NCBI RefSeq assembly: GCF_003065605.1
Contig: NZ_CP026952.1
Location: forward strand, 1,178,001 to 1,242,000
Direction: 5' to 3'
From: Aeromicrobium chenweiae
GTDB lineage: Bacteria > Actinomycetota > Actinomycetes > Propionibacteriales > Nocardioidaceae
Length of the DNA: 64,000 bases
Below are positions 34,213 to 45,575 of the stretch, one piece after another. How positions within the stretch are numbered: position 1 is the first letter of the stretch; every line of letters begins with the position of its first letter. The position numbers and the translations under genes were made by a program. Under the pieces are notes generated by a model. That model ran no database searches. It was not told the origin of the DNA and was given only the letters and a program-made list of their open reading frames with translations.

Positions 34213-37190
34213 AGCTCTACTCGCTCACCCTTCAGGCGATCGGCCCGTTCGCGGGGCCGCACACGATCGACCTCGCGGCCCTGGGCCGGTCGGGGTTGTT
34301 CCTGCTGGAGGGCCCGACCGGTGCCGGCAAGTCCACGATCATCGACGCGATCGTCTTCGCCCTGTACGGCGGGCTCGCCGGCGAGACGGCCAGCAAGGAG
34401 CGGCTGCACAGCCACCACGCCGCCGTCGGCGTCGAGCCTTACGTCGACCTGGTGTTCGAGGTCGAGTCCGGCATCTACCGAGTACGCCGGACCGCGTCCC
34501 ACCGTCGGCCCAAGCGCCGCGGCGAGGGCTTCATGCAGGAGAACGAGAAGGTCGTCCTGACCCGGCTGACCGACGTCGATCAGCCCGAGGCGGGCGTCAC
34601 GGTCTCCACCAGCACGCAGGAGGTGGGCCACGAGATCGCCGAGCTGGTCGGCCTGCGCAAGGACCAGTTCCTGCAGACGGTCGTGCTGCCCCAGGGTGAG
34701 TTCGCGAAGTTCCTGCGCTCGTCCGGCGAGGACCGCAAGAACCTGCTCGAGACGATCTTCCGCACCGACGTCTACGAGCTGATCACCAAGACGCTGACCG
34801 AGATGCGGCGCGAGGCCAAGGCCCGCACCGAGGACGCCCGGCAGGGCGTCGAGACCGCGGTTGCCGTGCTCGCGGGCGCGGCGGGCGTGGACACGCAGAC
34901 GCTGGCCGACGACGGGGTCGTCGACCTCGAGCGCGTGGACGCCGTGATCGCCGAGATGGAGGACGCGGCGAGCCGTACGCAGGCCACTGCTGCGGAGGCC
35001 GCGGCAGCACGCACGGCGGCCGACGTGCAGGTCCGCGAGGCCGAGACGTTGACGGCCTGCCTGGCGAGGCGTGCAGACCTCCTCGCCCGGCAGGAGACAC
35101 TGCGAGCCGAGGCCGAGGACGTCGCCGCGGCCGCTGTCGCGCTGACCGCCGGACGACGTGCGGCCGTGGTCGCCACGGCCGTGGCAGGGGCTCGCACCGC
35201 AGCCGCGGACGCCGAGCAGGCGGCGACCGCCCACGACGCGGTCGCCCTCGAGCTCGCGCCGGACCACGAGCTGAGCGACGAGGAGTGCGCCGGGCTCGCG
35301 GACGCGCTGGGCGAACGGCTGACCCACCTGCGGCAGCTCATCGACCTCGAGTCCGGCTTCGGGCGGCGGGAGGCCGAGATCGCCCGGCTGGACACCCAGG
35401 TCGCGGACGCCGACGTCCGGCTCGCCGAGATCGAGGCCAGTCTCGCGGCCCGGCCGGCCCAGTACGACCTGTTGCAGCAGGCGCGCGACGAGCAGGTGGC
35501 ACTCGCCGAGCGGCTGCCGGCCGCCACCGCGAGCCACGAGCAGGCCCTTCGGGCGCTCGACGCTGCCCGGAACGCCGAGGCCAAGCTCGAGGCGGTGGCC
35601 CGGGCGCACGCCGAGCGCGACGAGCAGGTCCTGGCCGCTCAGCACGCGGTCGACCACCACCGCGACCTGCGCCGGCGACGGCTGCAGGGCATGGCCGGCG
35701 AGCTCGCGGCGTCCCTGGTCGACGGGGAGCCGTGCGCGGTCTGCGGCGGCGTCGAGCACCCCCGTCCGGCCGCGCAGGCCCACGACCACCCCGACGACGA
35801 CACGATCGCGGCGGCCGACGCAGCCGCCGTCGCGGCGGAGGACCTCGCCCGCCAGGCCGCGTCCGTCGTGGACCGCCTCGAGGTCGAGCTCGCCGCGGCG
35901 CAGGAGGCGGCCGGCGGCCTGACCGCGGCTGCAGCCGAGGCCGCCCTGGCCGCGGCGGCGCAGGCGCTCCAGGACGCGCGGCGCGCGGGACGCCAGGTCG
36001 GGGTGATCGACGCCGAGGTCAAGGCGCTCGACGCCGCCGAGCTCGCCGACGAGAAGCAGCGCGCCGAGACCGACAAGACGCGCGCCCAGCTGGCGGACCG
36101 CCGGGTCTCGCTGGCGGAGTCCCTCGCAGCGGACGGCAGGCGGGTGGCCGACGCGCTCGACGACGACGCGCCTTCGCTCGCAGCGGCGGCCCAGCGCGCC
36201 ACCCGCGAGCGCGCGCTCGTGCAGCGGTACGCCGCGACGGCCCACGAGCTCCGGCGCGCCGAGGAACGCCTTACCGACGCCCGGGCCACGCTGCAGCGCC
36301 AGCTCGACGAGCAGGACTTCGCCGACGAGGCCGCAGCGCTGGCCGCCGTGGTGCCGCCGGCAGACCTGCGCCATCTCGAGCAGGTCGTCACGACCCACCA
36401 GCAGCAGCTCGCGATCGTCACCAACGGGCTGCAGGCGCCCGACGTGGCGGCACTGACCGGCGACGAGGACCCCGACCTGGACCGGGCGCGCCTGACCTGC
36501 ACCGAGGCGGCCCAGGCCGAGAAGGAGGCCGCGCACGAGGCGAGCACCGCCCGGCACCGCGCGGAGCAGGTGCGCGACCGACGTGCGGGGCTGACCCATG
36601 CCCTCGGGCAGCTCGCGGCTGCCGCTGCGGGAGCGGAGGCGGTCATCCGCATGGCCGACGTGGCCGACGGCACCTCCCGCGCGAACCTCAAGCACCTCAC
36701 TCTCGGCACGTACGTCCTCATGCGCCGGTTCGAGGACGTCGTGGTCGCGGCGAACGCCCGCCTCGGTCCGATGTCCGACGGCCGCTACCAGCTGCGGGCC
36801 ACCGACGAGAAGGAGCGGGGAGCCCGCGGCCGGCGCACCGGTCTGGCACTGGCCGTCGTCGACACCGAGACCGGTCAGGAGCGCGAGCCGCGCACCCTGT
36901 CGGGCGGTGAGACGTTCTACGCCTCCCTGTGCCTGGCGCTGGGCCTGGCCGACGTCGTCACGGGCGAGGCGGGTGGCGTCGAGATCGGCACGCTCTTCGT
37001 CGACGAGGGCTTCGGCTCGCTCGATCCCGAGACCCTCGAGGACGTGATGTCCGAGATCACCGCGCTGGCCCGGGGCGGACGTGTCGTCGGCATCGTCAGC
37101 CACGTCGAGGACCTCAAGCTGCGGGTCGCCGACCGGATCGAGGTGCGCCGTCAGCCCGACGGGTCCTCGACCCTCACCGTGCGTGCCTGA
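34209..37190 (+). CDS. sbcC: Exonuclease SbcCD subunit C
   Basis: A 993-residue SMC-like ATPase. The Walker A motif is LEGPTGAGKSTIIDAI near residues 36-51. The QxxxxxxxLPQGEFAKFLRSS block follows the N-terminal lobe. Two long Ala/Arg/Glu-rich coiled coils flank the zinc-hook CAVCGGVEHP in the middle. The C-terminal lobe has RTLSGGETFYASLCLALGLA (signature) and LFVDEGFGSLDPETLE (Walker B). Works with SbcD at DNA ends and palindromes, which is of interest given the palindromic repeats in this genome. Confidence 0.96.
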   Translation: MKLYSLTLQAIGPFAGPHTIDLAALGRSGLFLLEGPTGAGKSTIIDAIVFALYGGLAGETASKERLHSHHAAVGVEPYVDLVFEVESGIYRVRRTASHRRPKRRGEGFMQENEKVVLTRLTDVDQPEAGVTVSTSTQEVGHEIAELVGLRKDQFLQTVVLPQGEFAKFLRSSGEDRKNLLETIFRTDVYELITKTLTEMRREAKARTEDARQGVETAVAVLAGAAGVDTQTLADDGVVDLERVDAVIAEMEDAASRTQATAAEAAAARTAADVQVREAETLTACLARRADLLARQETLRAEAEDVAAAAVALTAGRRAAVVATAVAGARTAAADAEQAATAHDAVALELAPDHELSDEECAGLADALGERLTHLRQLIDLESGFGRREAEIARLDTQVADADVRLAEIEASLAARPAQYDLLQQARDEQVALAERLPAATASHEQALRALDAARNAEAKLEAVARAHAERDEQVLAAQHAVDHHRDLRRRRLQGMAGELAASLVDGEPCAVCGGVEHPRPAAQAHDHPDDDTIAAADAAAVAAEDLARQAASVVDRLEVELAAAQEAAGGLTAAAAEAALAAAAQALQDARRAGRQVGVIDAEVKALDAAELADEKQRAETDKTRAQLADRRVSLAESLAADGRRVADALDDDAPSLAAAAQRATRERALVQRYAATAHELRRAEERLTDARATLQRQLDEQDFADEAAALAAVVPPADLRHLEQVVTTHQQQLAIVTNGLQAPDVAALTGDEDPDLDRARLTCTEAAQAEKEAAHEASTARHRAEQVRDRRAGLTHALGQLAAAAAGAEAVIRMADVADGTSRANLKHLTLGTYVLMRRFEDVVVAANARLGPMSDGRYQLRATDEKERGARGRRTGLALAVVDTETGQEREPRTLSGGETFYASLCLALGLADVVTGEAGGVEIGTLFVDEGFGSLDPETLEDVMSEITALARGGRVVGIVSHVEDLKLRVADRIEVRRQPDGSSTLTVRA

Positions 37191-37230
37191 CCTGGGCCGG
37201 TGGGCCCCACCGGATGTCGGGGCGCGCGAC

Positions 37231-37236
37231 TAGGCT
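37231..37236 (+). promoter_or_regulatory. -10 box of a leaderless promoter (holA)
   Basis: TAGGCT, 6 nt, GTG 37243. Confidence 0.55.
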
Positions 37237-37242
37237 GGCACC

Positions 37243-38214
37243 GTGGCCTCGGCATTCGGCAAGATCCTGCTCATCACCGGCAACGCCGAGTTCCTCGCCG
37301 ACCGCACCCGCGCGAAGGCCGTCAAGGTCGTCACGGGGGAGCAGCCCGAGGTCGAGGTCGCGATGTCGACCGCGTCCGGCCTGCAGCCCGGCGAGCTCGC
37401 CGGCCTGACGAGTCCCTCGCTGTTCAGCGACGCGAGCGCGCTGGTGCTGACCGAGCTGCAGGATCTCCCCGAGGTCGCCCAGAAGGAGCTGCTGGCGTAC
37501 GTCGCGGCGCCCTCGCCCGACGTCGCCGTGATCCTCGTGCACAGCGGTGGGCAGAAGGGCAAGGGCCTGCTCGACAAGCTGCGCAAGGAATCTGTCGTCA
37601 CCGAGGTCAAGGTCGAGCAGCCCAAGTACGAGCGAGACTTCGCCAAGTGGGTCTACACCGAGGTGCGTGACCTCGGTGCCCGCATCGACGAGGAGGCCGC
37701 CACGCTGCTCGTCGCCTCGATCGGGCAGGACCTGCGAGCCCTGGCCGGCGCCGCGGACCAGCTCGTGGCCAACCTCGAGAAGGGCACCGAGATCTCGGCG
37801 TCCCTCGTGCGGCAGTACTTCGGCGGCCGGGCCGACGTGCGGGGATACGAGATCGCGGACGCGACGCTCAACGGCCAGATCAACGTCGCCCTGGAGCAGG
37901 CCCGCTGGGCGGAGTCGGCCAAGGTTGCGCCGGTCCTCATCACGAGCGCCCTCGCCACCGGGCTGCGCTCGCTCGCCAAGCTCGCCGGCGCCCCCGAGGG
38001 CATGCGCGACAACGATCTGGCGGCCCACATCGGGGCGCCGCCGTTCAAGATCCGCACGATGCGCTCACAGCTGCGCAGCTGGGACCAGGCAGGTCTCGCC
38101 GCGGCGATCTCTGCGGTGGCCCAGGCCGACCTGGACGTCAAGGGCGGCGCGGCCGACCCCGCGTTCGCGGTCGAGCGCATGGTCCTGCAGGTCGCGGCTC
38201 AGCGCAGGCGCTAG
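37243..38214 (+). CDS. holA: DNA polymerase III subunit delta
   Basis: A 323-residue clamp-loader subunit. ILLITGNAEFLADRTRAKAV begins the AAA+-like fold, degenerate in the P-loop as expected for delta. LTSPSLFSDASALVLTEL and GQDLRALAGAADQLVANLEK are characteristic, and the C-terminal helical collar domain closes it. It opens the beta clamp during loading. GTG start by the TAGGCT rule. The following gene begins 2 nt after its stop. Confidence 0.93.
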   Translation: MASAFGKILLITGNAEFLADRTRAKAVKVVTGEQPEVEVAMSTASGLQPGELAGLTSPSLFSDASALVLTELQDLPEVAQKELLAYVAAPSPDVAVILVHSGGQKGKGLLDKLRKESVVTEVKVEQPKYERDFAKWVYTEVRDLGARIDEEAATLLVASIGQDLRALAGAADQLVANLEKGTEISASLVRQYFGGRADVRGYEIADATLNGQINVALEQARWAESAKVAPVLITSALATGLRSLAKLAGAPEGMRDNDLAAHIGAPPFKIRTMRSQLRSWDQAGLAAAISAVAQADLDVKGGAADPAFAVERMVLQVAAQRRR

Positions 38215-38216
38215 CC

Positions 38217-39398
38217 ATGGCGGTCGCGGCGGACACCCCGGTGCGGGCGCCGTCGCGGGTCGAGGCCGTCGACGTCGCCCGGGGCGTCGCGCTGATCGGC
38301 ATGATGCTGGCGCACCTCGGTCCCGTCTGGCTCGGGGCCGACCCGCCGGTCGGCCACATGATCGCCGGGGGCCGGGCCGCCCCGCTGTTCGCGATGCTCG
38401 CGGGGGTGTCGCTGACGCTGGTCCAGCGACGCGACCCCGAGGGGGTGGGGTCGGTACGGGCCACGATCGTCCGTGGGATCCTGCTCGTCGCCCTGGGGCT
38501 GTCGCTCGGGGCCATCGAGGACATGCCCGTGCTGATCATCCTGGCCTTCTACGGACTGATGATCGTCGTCGCGCTGCCGTTCCGGGGCCTGCCGACGCCT
38601 TGGCTCGCGCTGCTCGCCGTCGTCTGGACACTGGCGTCGGGCTTCGTGGTCGTCGCGCTGCAGGTGCTGCACGGGCCGGTGGACGCCGGGCAGGCCGAGG
38701 CGGAGGACCTGGAGCACCCGTTCTCCCTCCTGCAGGAGCTCACGGTCCTCGGGGCCTACCCGGCCCTTGCCTGGTTTTCCTACGTGCTGGTGGGGCTGCT
38801 CGTCGGACGGCTCGACGTGCGACGACCGGTGGTCGCGTGCCGGCTGGTCGGCCTCGGCACGGCCCTGGTCGTCGTGACCCTCGGGGCCGGTTGGCTCCTG
38901 GTGCGCGAGGGCGCCGTCGAGGACCCGTCCGGGTTCGGCTGGCGGTCGCTGTTCACCGGGCGCTACGGGCCCACGGAGTGGAACGACCTGCTCCGGCTCG
39001 GCCAGCACACGTCGACGCCACTGAACCTGGTCAGTGCGACCGGCTCGGCGCTGCTGGCCATCGGCCTGTGCGCCCTGGCCGTCCGGGTGCCGTGGCTGCG
39101 GCTGGCGCTGACCCCTCTGCGGGCAGCAGGGACGATGACGCTGACCCTCTACACCGTGCACGCGCTGTGGTTCTGGCGTCTCGCGTCTGCCCACGACGAC
39201 GCGCTCGGCCCGCGGCGCGGAGGCTACGACGACTGGTTGCTCCAGGTCGTCGTGCTCTGCGCCGTCGCAGTCGCGTGGCAGCGCTGGGTCGGCAGGGGAC
39301 CGCTGGAGTCGCTGGTGCGTGTGGTGTCCGTCCCGCCGACCCTCAGCGCACGAAAAAACGCCCCGGCACGAGACCGGGGCGTTGATTCATCGGGCTGA
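38217..39398 (+). CDS. DUF418/heparan-alpha-glucosaminide acetyltransferase-like membrane protein
   Basis: A 393-residue protein with about ten membrane helices. RVEAVDVARGVALIGMMLAH opens it, as in the DUF1624/DUF418 acyltransferase-3-like superfamily, with GGRAAPLFAMLAGVS next. RGPLESLVRVVS near the end is the usual DUF418 closing motif. It may acetylate or otherwise modify an envelope sugar; substrate unknown. It starts 2 nt after holA. The last 14 or so codons run through the rpsT terminator hairpin, so the tail after RVVSVPP is probably not conserved. Confidence 0.78.
   Translation: MAVAADTPVRAPSRVEAVDVARGVALIGMMLAHLGPVWLGADPPVGHMIAGGRAAPLFAMLAGVSLTLVQRRDPEGVGSVRATIVRGILLVALGLSLGAIEDMPVLIILAFYGLMIVVALPFRGLPTPWLALLAVVWTLASGFVVVALQVLHGPVDAGQAEAEDLEHPFSLLQELTVLGAYPALAWFSYVLVGLLVGRLDVRRPVVACRLVGLGTALVVVTLGAGWLLVREGAVEDPSGFGWRSLFTGRYGPTEWNDLLRLGQHTSTPLNLVSATGSALLAIGLCALAVRVPWLRLALTPLRAAGTMTLTLYTVHALWFWRLASAHDDALGPRRGGYDDWLLQVVVLCAVAVAWQRWVGRGPLESLVRVVSVPPTLSARKNAPARDRGVDSSG
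39357..39383 (-). terminator. Rho-independent terminator of rpsT
   Basis: A perfect 10-bp stem (39357-39366 with 39374-39383) and 7-nt loop. On the minus strand it is followed by a run of T (39358-39353). It lies 18 nt past the rpsT stop, inside the 3' end of the convergent DUF418-like gene. Confidence 0.9.
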
Positions 39399-39400
39399 CG

Positions 39401-39661
39401 TCAGAGCGACGCGGCCTTCTTGGCGATGGCCGACTTGCGGTTCGCCGCCTGGTTCTTGTGGATGACCTTCTTCGAGGCAGCCTTGTCGAGCTTGCGGGTC
39501 GCCTCACCGGCGAGCTTCTTGGCGTCGTCGTTGTTGCCGGCCGTGACGGCCTCCTCGAAGCGGCGGACGGCCGTCTTCAGCGCGGAGCGCACGGACTTGT
39601 TGCGCTCACGAGCCAGCTCGTTCTGGCGGTTGCGCTTGATCTGCGACTTGATATTCGCCAC
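39401..39661 (-). CDS. rpsT: 30S ribosomal protein S20
   Basis: An 86-residue basic protein, normal length. [20 protein letters not shown] is the S20 N-terminus and [19 protein letters not shown] the C-terminus. It binds 16S rRNA in the small-subunit body. GTG 39661 is the only start giving the family N-terminus. It diverges from lepA and ends at a strong terminator. Confidence 0.97.
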   Translation of the reverse strand: MANIKSQIKRNRQNELARERNKSVRSALKTAVRRFEEAVTAGNNDDAKKLAGEATRKLDKAASKKVIHKNQAANRKSAIAKKAASL

Positions 39662-39824
39662 GGGGCAAACCTGTTTCTCTCGGATGTGAATGCTGAAAAA
39701 GATGGGGTGGACGTGCCGGGGCACGCGACCGCTCACTCTACCAGCCGCTGACCCGACGCCTCAAATCGGCCGATCGGCCACTGGTGGCACGCAGACGCAC
39801 GGGGTGGTGGGAGAATGGTCCATC

Positions 39825-41681
<1,857 letters not shown>

Positions 41682-41690
41682 CCCCACCCA

Positions 41691-41748
41691 GATTTGCGGA
41701 CTCCTGCACCGAATCAGGCGGGGCAAAGCGTGCAGGAGTCCGCAAATC
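41691..41748. repeat. 19-bp perfect inverted repeat with 20-nt loop
   Basis: Arms 41691-41709 and 41730-41748 are exact reverse complements (arm GATTTGCGGACTCCTGCAC). It starts 9 nt after the lepA stop and has no U-run. It could terminate lepA, but its length and sequence look like a dispersed intergenic palindrome. Confidence 0.85.
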
Positions 41749-41767
41749 GGGGCGGGCCCGGCGCCGA

Positions 41768-41773
41768 TAGGGT
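41768..41773 (+). promoter_or_regulatory. -10 box of a leaderless promoter (MOSC gene)
   Basis: TAGGGT, 7 nt, ATG 41781. Confidence 0.5.
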
Positions 41774-41780
41774 GACGGCC

Positions 41781-42419
41781 ATGAGTGGTGTCGTCGCGTC
41801 GGTGAACGTCGGCCCGGCGGTGGATGTGCCGTGGGGCAAGTACAAGTGGAGCGCGATCGACAAACGCCCCGTGGCCGGCCCGGTGGTGCTGCGCACGACC
41901 GGTGTGGAAGGCGACGAGATCGGCGACCTGGTCAACCACGGTGGCGCCCTGCAGGCGGTGTACGCCTACGCGTCCGAGGACCTGCAGGCCTGGTCCGACG
42001 AGCTCGGCCGTGACCTCAGCCCCGGACAGTTCGGCGAGAACCTCACCACGACGGGCATCGACCTGACGAACGCCCACGCCGGCGACCGGTGGCGGGTCGG
42101 GGGAGCGTTGCTGGAGATCTCCGGCGTCCGGATCCCGTGCTCGGTCTTCCAGGGATTCCTGGACGAGCGCCAGTGGGTCAAGAAGTTCATGCAGGGCCGC
42201 CGCCCCGGACCGTACTTCCGCGTCATCGAGGAGGGACCGGTCGACCCCGGCGACACGATCGAGGTCGTCGAGGAGCGCGACCACGAGGTGACGGTCGAGT
42301 TCCTGTTCCGCGCTCTCACGACCGAGCGCGCGCTGATCCCGCGTCTGGCCGTCGAGCCCCGGGCCGACGCGTTCGTCGCGCGCAGGTTGGGTGAAGGTCG
42401 CAACGACCCCCCGTCGTGA
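41781..42419 (+). CDS. MOSC domain-containing protein (YiiM-like)
   Basis: A 212-residue protein. GDLVNHGGALQAVYAYASED and GQFGENLTTTGIDL are conserved MOSC segments; RIPCSVFQGFLD holds the near-invariant cysteine. The C-terminal extension (about 165-212) is the helical domain seen in YiiM-type proteins. MOSC domains handle sulfur or molybdenum cofactor chemistry, and YiiM reduces N-hydroxylated substrates; the reaction here is not determined. No electron-transfer partner gene is adjacent. Confidence 0.85.
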   Translation: MSGVVASVNVGPAVDVPWGKYKWSAIDKRPVAGPVVLRTTGVEGDEIGDLVNHGGALQAVYAYASEDLQAWSDELGRDLSPGQFGENLTTTGIDLTNAHAGDRWRVGGALLEISGVRIPCSVFQGFLDERQWVKKFMQGRRPGPYFRVIEEGPVDPGDTIEVVEERDHEVTVEFLFRALTTERALIPRLAVEPRADAFVARRLGEGRNDPPS

Positions 42420-42432
42420 CCCGCGAGTAGGT

Positions 42433-42438
42433 TAGGGT
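42433..42438 (+). promoter_or_regulatory. Putative -10 box (acyl-CoA ligase)
   Basis: TAGGGT about 46 nt before ATG 42485; an overlapping TAGGTT lies at 42428-42433. Confidence 0.4.
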
Positions 42439-42484
42439 GATCGGCACCACATTCCCTCAGTACGCTCGCGTGAAGGATCACCAC

Positions 42485-44320
42485 ATGCCCGCCCAAGTTG
42501 TGACGCCAGAACAGCTCGCAGTGATCGAGAACCGCCCGACGAGTGTGTCCGCGATGTTCTTCGACCGTGTGAGGAACAGCGGCTCCCGCGAGGCCTACCG
42601 CTATCCCGACAAGGACGAGGTGTGGCAGTCGCTGACGTGGGCCCAGACCGGCGACCGGGTGACCCGTCTCGCGGCAGGACTCGTCGCGCTCGGCATCCAG
42701 CCCGAGGAGCGCATCGCGATCGCCTCGGGCACCCGCCTGGAGTGGATCCTGTCGGACCTGGCCATCAACGCCGCCGGCGGCGCAACCACGACCGTCTACC
42801 CCACGACGATGGCCGACGACGTCGCCTACATCCTCGCCGACTCCGACAGCCGTGTGGTCTTCGCGGAGGACGACGAGCAGGTCGCCAAGCTGCGCCAGAA
42901 GCACTCCGAGCTCCCGTCGATCGTCAAGGTCGTGGTCTTCGACGGCACCACCGACGGTGACTGGGTCATCAGCTTCGACGACCTGGAGGCCCTCGGCGAG
43001 AAGTACCTCGCCGAGCACCCCACCGTCGTGGAGGACCGGGTCGCGGCGATCACGGGCGACTCGCTCGCGACGCTGATCTACACCTCCGGCACGACCGGCC
43101 GCCCCAAGGGTGTGCGCCTGTCGCACGACGGCTGGGTCTACGAGGGCTACGTCATGGTGGCCGCGGACATCCTGTCCCAGGACGACCTGCAGTTCCTGTG
43201 GCTGCCGATGGCGCACTCGTTCGGCAAGGTCCTGCTGACCACGCAGCTCGCGATCGGCTTCCCGACCGCGATCGACGGCCGCGTCCCGCGCATCGTCGAC
43301 AACCTCGCGGTCGTCCAGCCCACGTTCATGGGCGCCGCTCCCCGCATCTTCGAGAAGGCCTACGGCCGCATCATCGGCATGACCGAGGCCGATGGCGGCG
43401 CGAAGCTGAAGATCTTCCGCTGGGCCGAGAAGGTCGGCATCGAGTACTCGCGGGCGGTCCGCTCGGGCAAGCCCGTGTCGCCCGTCCTCAAGGCCAAGTT
43501 CGGCCTGGCCGACAAGCTGGTGTTCTCCAAGGTGCGCGCCCGCTTCGGCGGCCGGGTCCGGTTCTTCATCTCCGGTGCCGCGGCGCTGTCGCCCGACATC
43601 GCGGAGTGGTTCCACGCCGCCGGCGTCCTGATCCTGGAGGGCTACGGGCTCACCGAGACCTCCGCGGGTGCCTTCGTCAACCAGCCCGACAACTTCAAGC
43701 TCGGCTCGGTGGGCACCGCCTTCCCCGGCAGCGAGGCCAAGATCGCCGCGGACGGCGAGGTGCTGATCAAGGGCCCGCACATCATGCGCGGCTACCACAA
43801 CCTCGACACGGAGAGCGCGTCGTCGCTGACCGACGAGGGCTGGCTGCACACCGGTGACGAGGGCCGCATCGACGAGGACGGCTTCTTGTTCATCACGGGT
43901 CGCAAGAAGGAGCTGTTCAAGACGTCGGGCGGCAAGTACGTGGCGCCGCCGCACATCGAGGGCATGTTCAAGGGCATCAGCGCCATGACGAGCCAGATCC
44001 TCGTCCACGGCAACGAGCGGAACTTCTGCAGCGCCCTCATCACGCTCGATCCCGACGCCGTCGCGGAGTGGGCCGCCCACCATGGCATGGAGGGCAAGAG
44101 CTACACCGAGGTCGTGCGGTCGCCCGAGATCCAGGCGCTCGTCCAGGGCCAGATCGATGAGCTGAACACCAAGCTCAACCGTTGGGAGACGATCAAGAAG
44201 TTCGCGATCCTCGACCACGACCTCTCGATCGAGTCCGGCGAGATCACGCCGAGCATGAAGGTCAAGCGGAACGTCGTCGAAGCCAACAACAAGGCGATTC
44301 TGGACGGCTTCTACTCTTAG
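42485..44320 (+). CDS. Long-chain fatty acid--CoA ligase (FadD15-like AMP-binding enzyme)
   Basis: A 611-residue adenylate-forming enzyme. The P-loop is LIYTSGTTGRPKGVRLSH. LEGYGLTETSAGAFVNQP and GWLHTGDEGRIDEDGFLFI supply the A5 and A7 motifs, and the catalytic Lys lies in the C-terminal domain (TPSMKVKRN). It activates long-chain fatty acids to acyl-CoA at the membrane. ATG 42485 follows AAGGA by 7 nt. The next gene, hemW, starts 4 nt after its stop. Confidence 0.93.
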   Translation: MPAQVVTPEQLAVIENRPTSVSAMFFDRVRNSGSREAYRYPDKDEVWQSLTWAQTGDRVTRLAAGLVALGIQPEERIAIASGTRLEWILSDLAINAAGGATTTVYPTTMADDVAYILADSDSRVVFAEDDEQVAKLRQKHSELPSIVKVVVFDGTTDGDWVISFDDLEALGEKYLAEHPTVVEDRVAAITGDSLATLIYTSGTTGRPKGVRLSHDGWVYEGYVMVAADILSQDDLQFLWLPMAHSFGKVLLTTQLAIGFPTAIDGRVPRIVDNLAVVQPTFMGAAPRIFEKAYGRIIGMTEADGGAKLKIFRWAEKVGIEYSRAVRSGKPVSPVLKAKFGLADKLVFSKVRARFGGRVRFFISGAAALSPDIAEWFHAAGVLILEGYGLTETSAGAFVNQPDNFKLGSVGTAFPGSEAKIAADGEVLIKGPHIMRGYHNLDTESASSLTDEGWLHTGDEGRIDEDGFLFITGRKKELFKTSGGKYVAPPHIEGMFKGISAMTSQILVHGNERNFCSALITLDPDAVAEWAAHHGMEGKSYTEVVRSPEIQALVQGQIDELNTKLNRWETIKKFAILDHDLSIESGEITPSMKVKRNVVEANNKAILDGFYS

Positions 44321-44323
44321 GGA

Positions 44324-45514
44324 GTGAGCCTGACCGAGATCCCGCACCCTGCCCCAGGGGAGCGGGATCTCGGCACGTCCGGGGGGCTGCGCCCGTTCGG
44401 CGTGTACGTCCACGTCCCGTTCTGCCGGGTCCGGTGCGGCTACTGCGACTTCAACACCTACACCGCGGACGAGCTCGGCGAGGGGGCCACGCGTGCCTCG
44501 TACGCCGACACCGCGATCAGCGAGATCGTCCAGGCCGCGACGCGCGTGGGTCGCCGCCCGGTCGAGACGGTGTTCTTCGGCGGGGGCACCCCGACCCAGC
44601 TGCCGTCCGCCGACCTCGTGCGGATCCTGCGGGCGATCGATGACGGGTTCGGCCTGACCGACGGCGTCGAGGTCACGACCGAGGCCAACCCTGACTCGGT
44701 GACGCCGGAGTCGCTCGCGACCCTGCGCGCGGGCGGTTTCAACCGCATCTCGTTCGGCGTGCAGTCCGCGGTCCCGCACGTGCTGGCGACGCTCGAGCGG
44801 ACCCACGACCCCGCCCGGGTCCCGCAGGCGGTCCGCTGGGCCCGTGAGGCGGGCTTCGAGCAGGTCAGCGTCGATCTCATCTACGGCACGCCGGGGGAGT
44901 CGATGGACGACTGGCGCACCAGCCTCGAGCAGGCGATCGCCCTGGAGCCGAACCACGTGAGCGCGTACGCCCTCATCGTCGAGGACGGCACGGCTTTTGC
45001 CCGCAAGGTCCGGCGCGGCGAGGTCGTCATGCCGGACGACGACGAGACCGCCGACAAGTACCTGCTGGCCGACGAGATGCTGTCGGGGGCCGGCCTGGGC
45101 TGGTACGAGCTGTCCAACTGGGCCCGCGACGAGGCCGCCCAGTGCCGGCACAACGTGCTCTACTGGCGCAGCGACGACTGGTTCGGCATCGGGCCCGGGG
45201 CGCACTCCCACCTCGCGGGCCAGCGCTGGTGGAACGTCAAGCACCCCGCCGCGTACGCGCAGCGGCTGGCCGCCGGCGAGTCACCGCGGCACGACGGCGA
45301 GACCATCGACGCCGACACCGCGCACGTCGAGCGGATCATGCTGGAGACCCGGCTGCGCAGCGGGCTGGGACTCGACGCCCTCAGCCCCGCGGCGCGCAGG
45401 TCTGCTGACGGCGTCGTGGCCCGGGATCTCGCGACGCTGGAGGGCGAGCGCCTGGTCCTGACGCGCTCCGGCCGCCTGCTGGCGGACGCCGTCGTGCGCG
45501 AGCTCGTCGACTGA
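44324..45514 (+). CDS. hemW: Radical SAM heme chaperone HemW
   Basis: A 396-residue protein. YVHVPFCRVRCGYCDFNTY holds the CxxxCxxC iron-sulfur motif. FFGGGTPTQLP and the C-terminal winged-helix segment follow the HemN/HemW layout. Lack of the HemN N-terminal extension and the extra Cys, plus its place before hrcA-dnaJ, fit HemW, which inserts heme into respiratory proteins rather than oxidising coproporphyrinogen. GTG start 4 nt after the acyl-CoA ligase stop. Confidence 0.92.
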   Translation: MSLTEIPHPAPGERDLGTSGGLRPFGVYVHVPFCRVRCGYCDFNTYTADELGEGATRASYADTAISEIVQAATRVGRRPVETVFFGGGTPTQLPSADLVRILRAIDDGFGLTDGVEVTTEANPDSVTPESLATLRAGGFNRISFGVQSAVPHVLATLERTHDPARVPQAVRWAREAGFEQVSVDLIYGTPGESMDDWRTSLEQAIALEPNHVSAYALIVEDGTAFARKVRRGEVVMPDDDETADKYLLADEMLSGAGLGWYELSNWARDEAAQCRHNVLYWRSDDWFGIGPGAHSHLAGQRWWNVKHPAAYAQRLAAGESPRHDGETIDADTAHVERIMLETRLRSGLGLDALSPAARRSADGVVARDLATLEGERLVLTRSGRLLADAVVRELVD

Positions 45515-45575
45515 TCGCCGCCCCGGCCGGTCCGGGCAGTTTCGCGATTCGAATAGTTTTATTTTATTTTGCCCG

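Noticed and set aside
34170-37103. 977-codon minus-strand frame over sbcC
   Set aside because: Shadow of the coiled-coil gene with no recognisable domain.
41966-45244. 1092-codon minus-strand frame over MOSC, acyl-CoA ligase and hemW
   Set aside because: Spans three well-supported plus-strand genes and their boundaries; an artefact of high GC.
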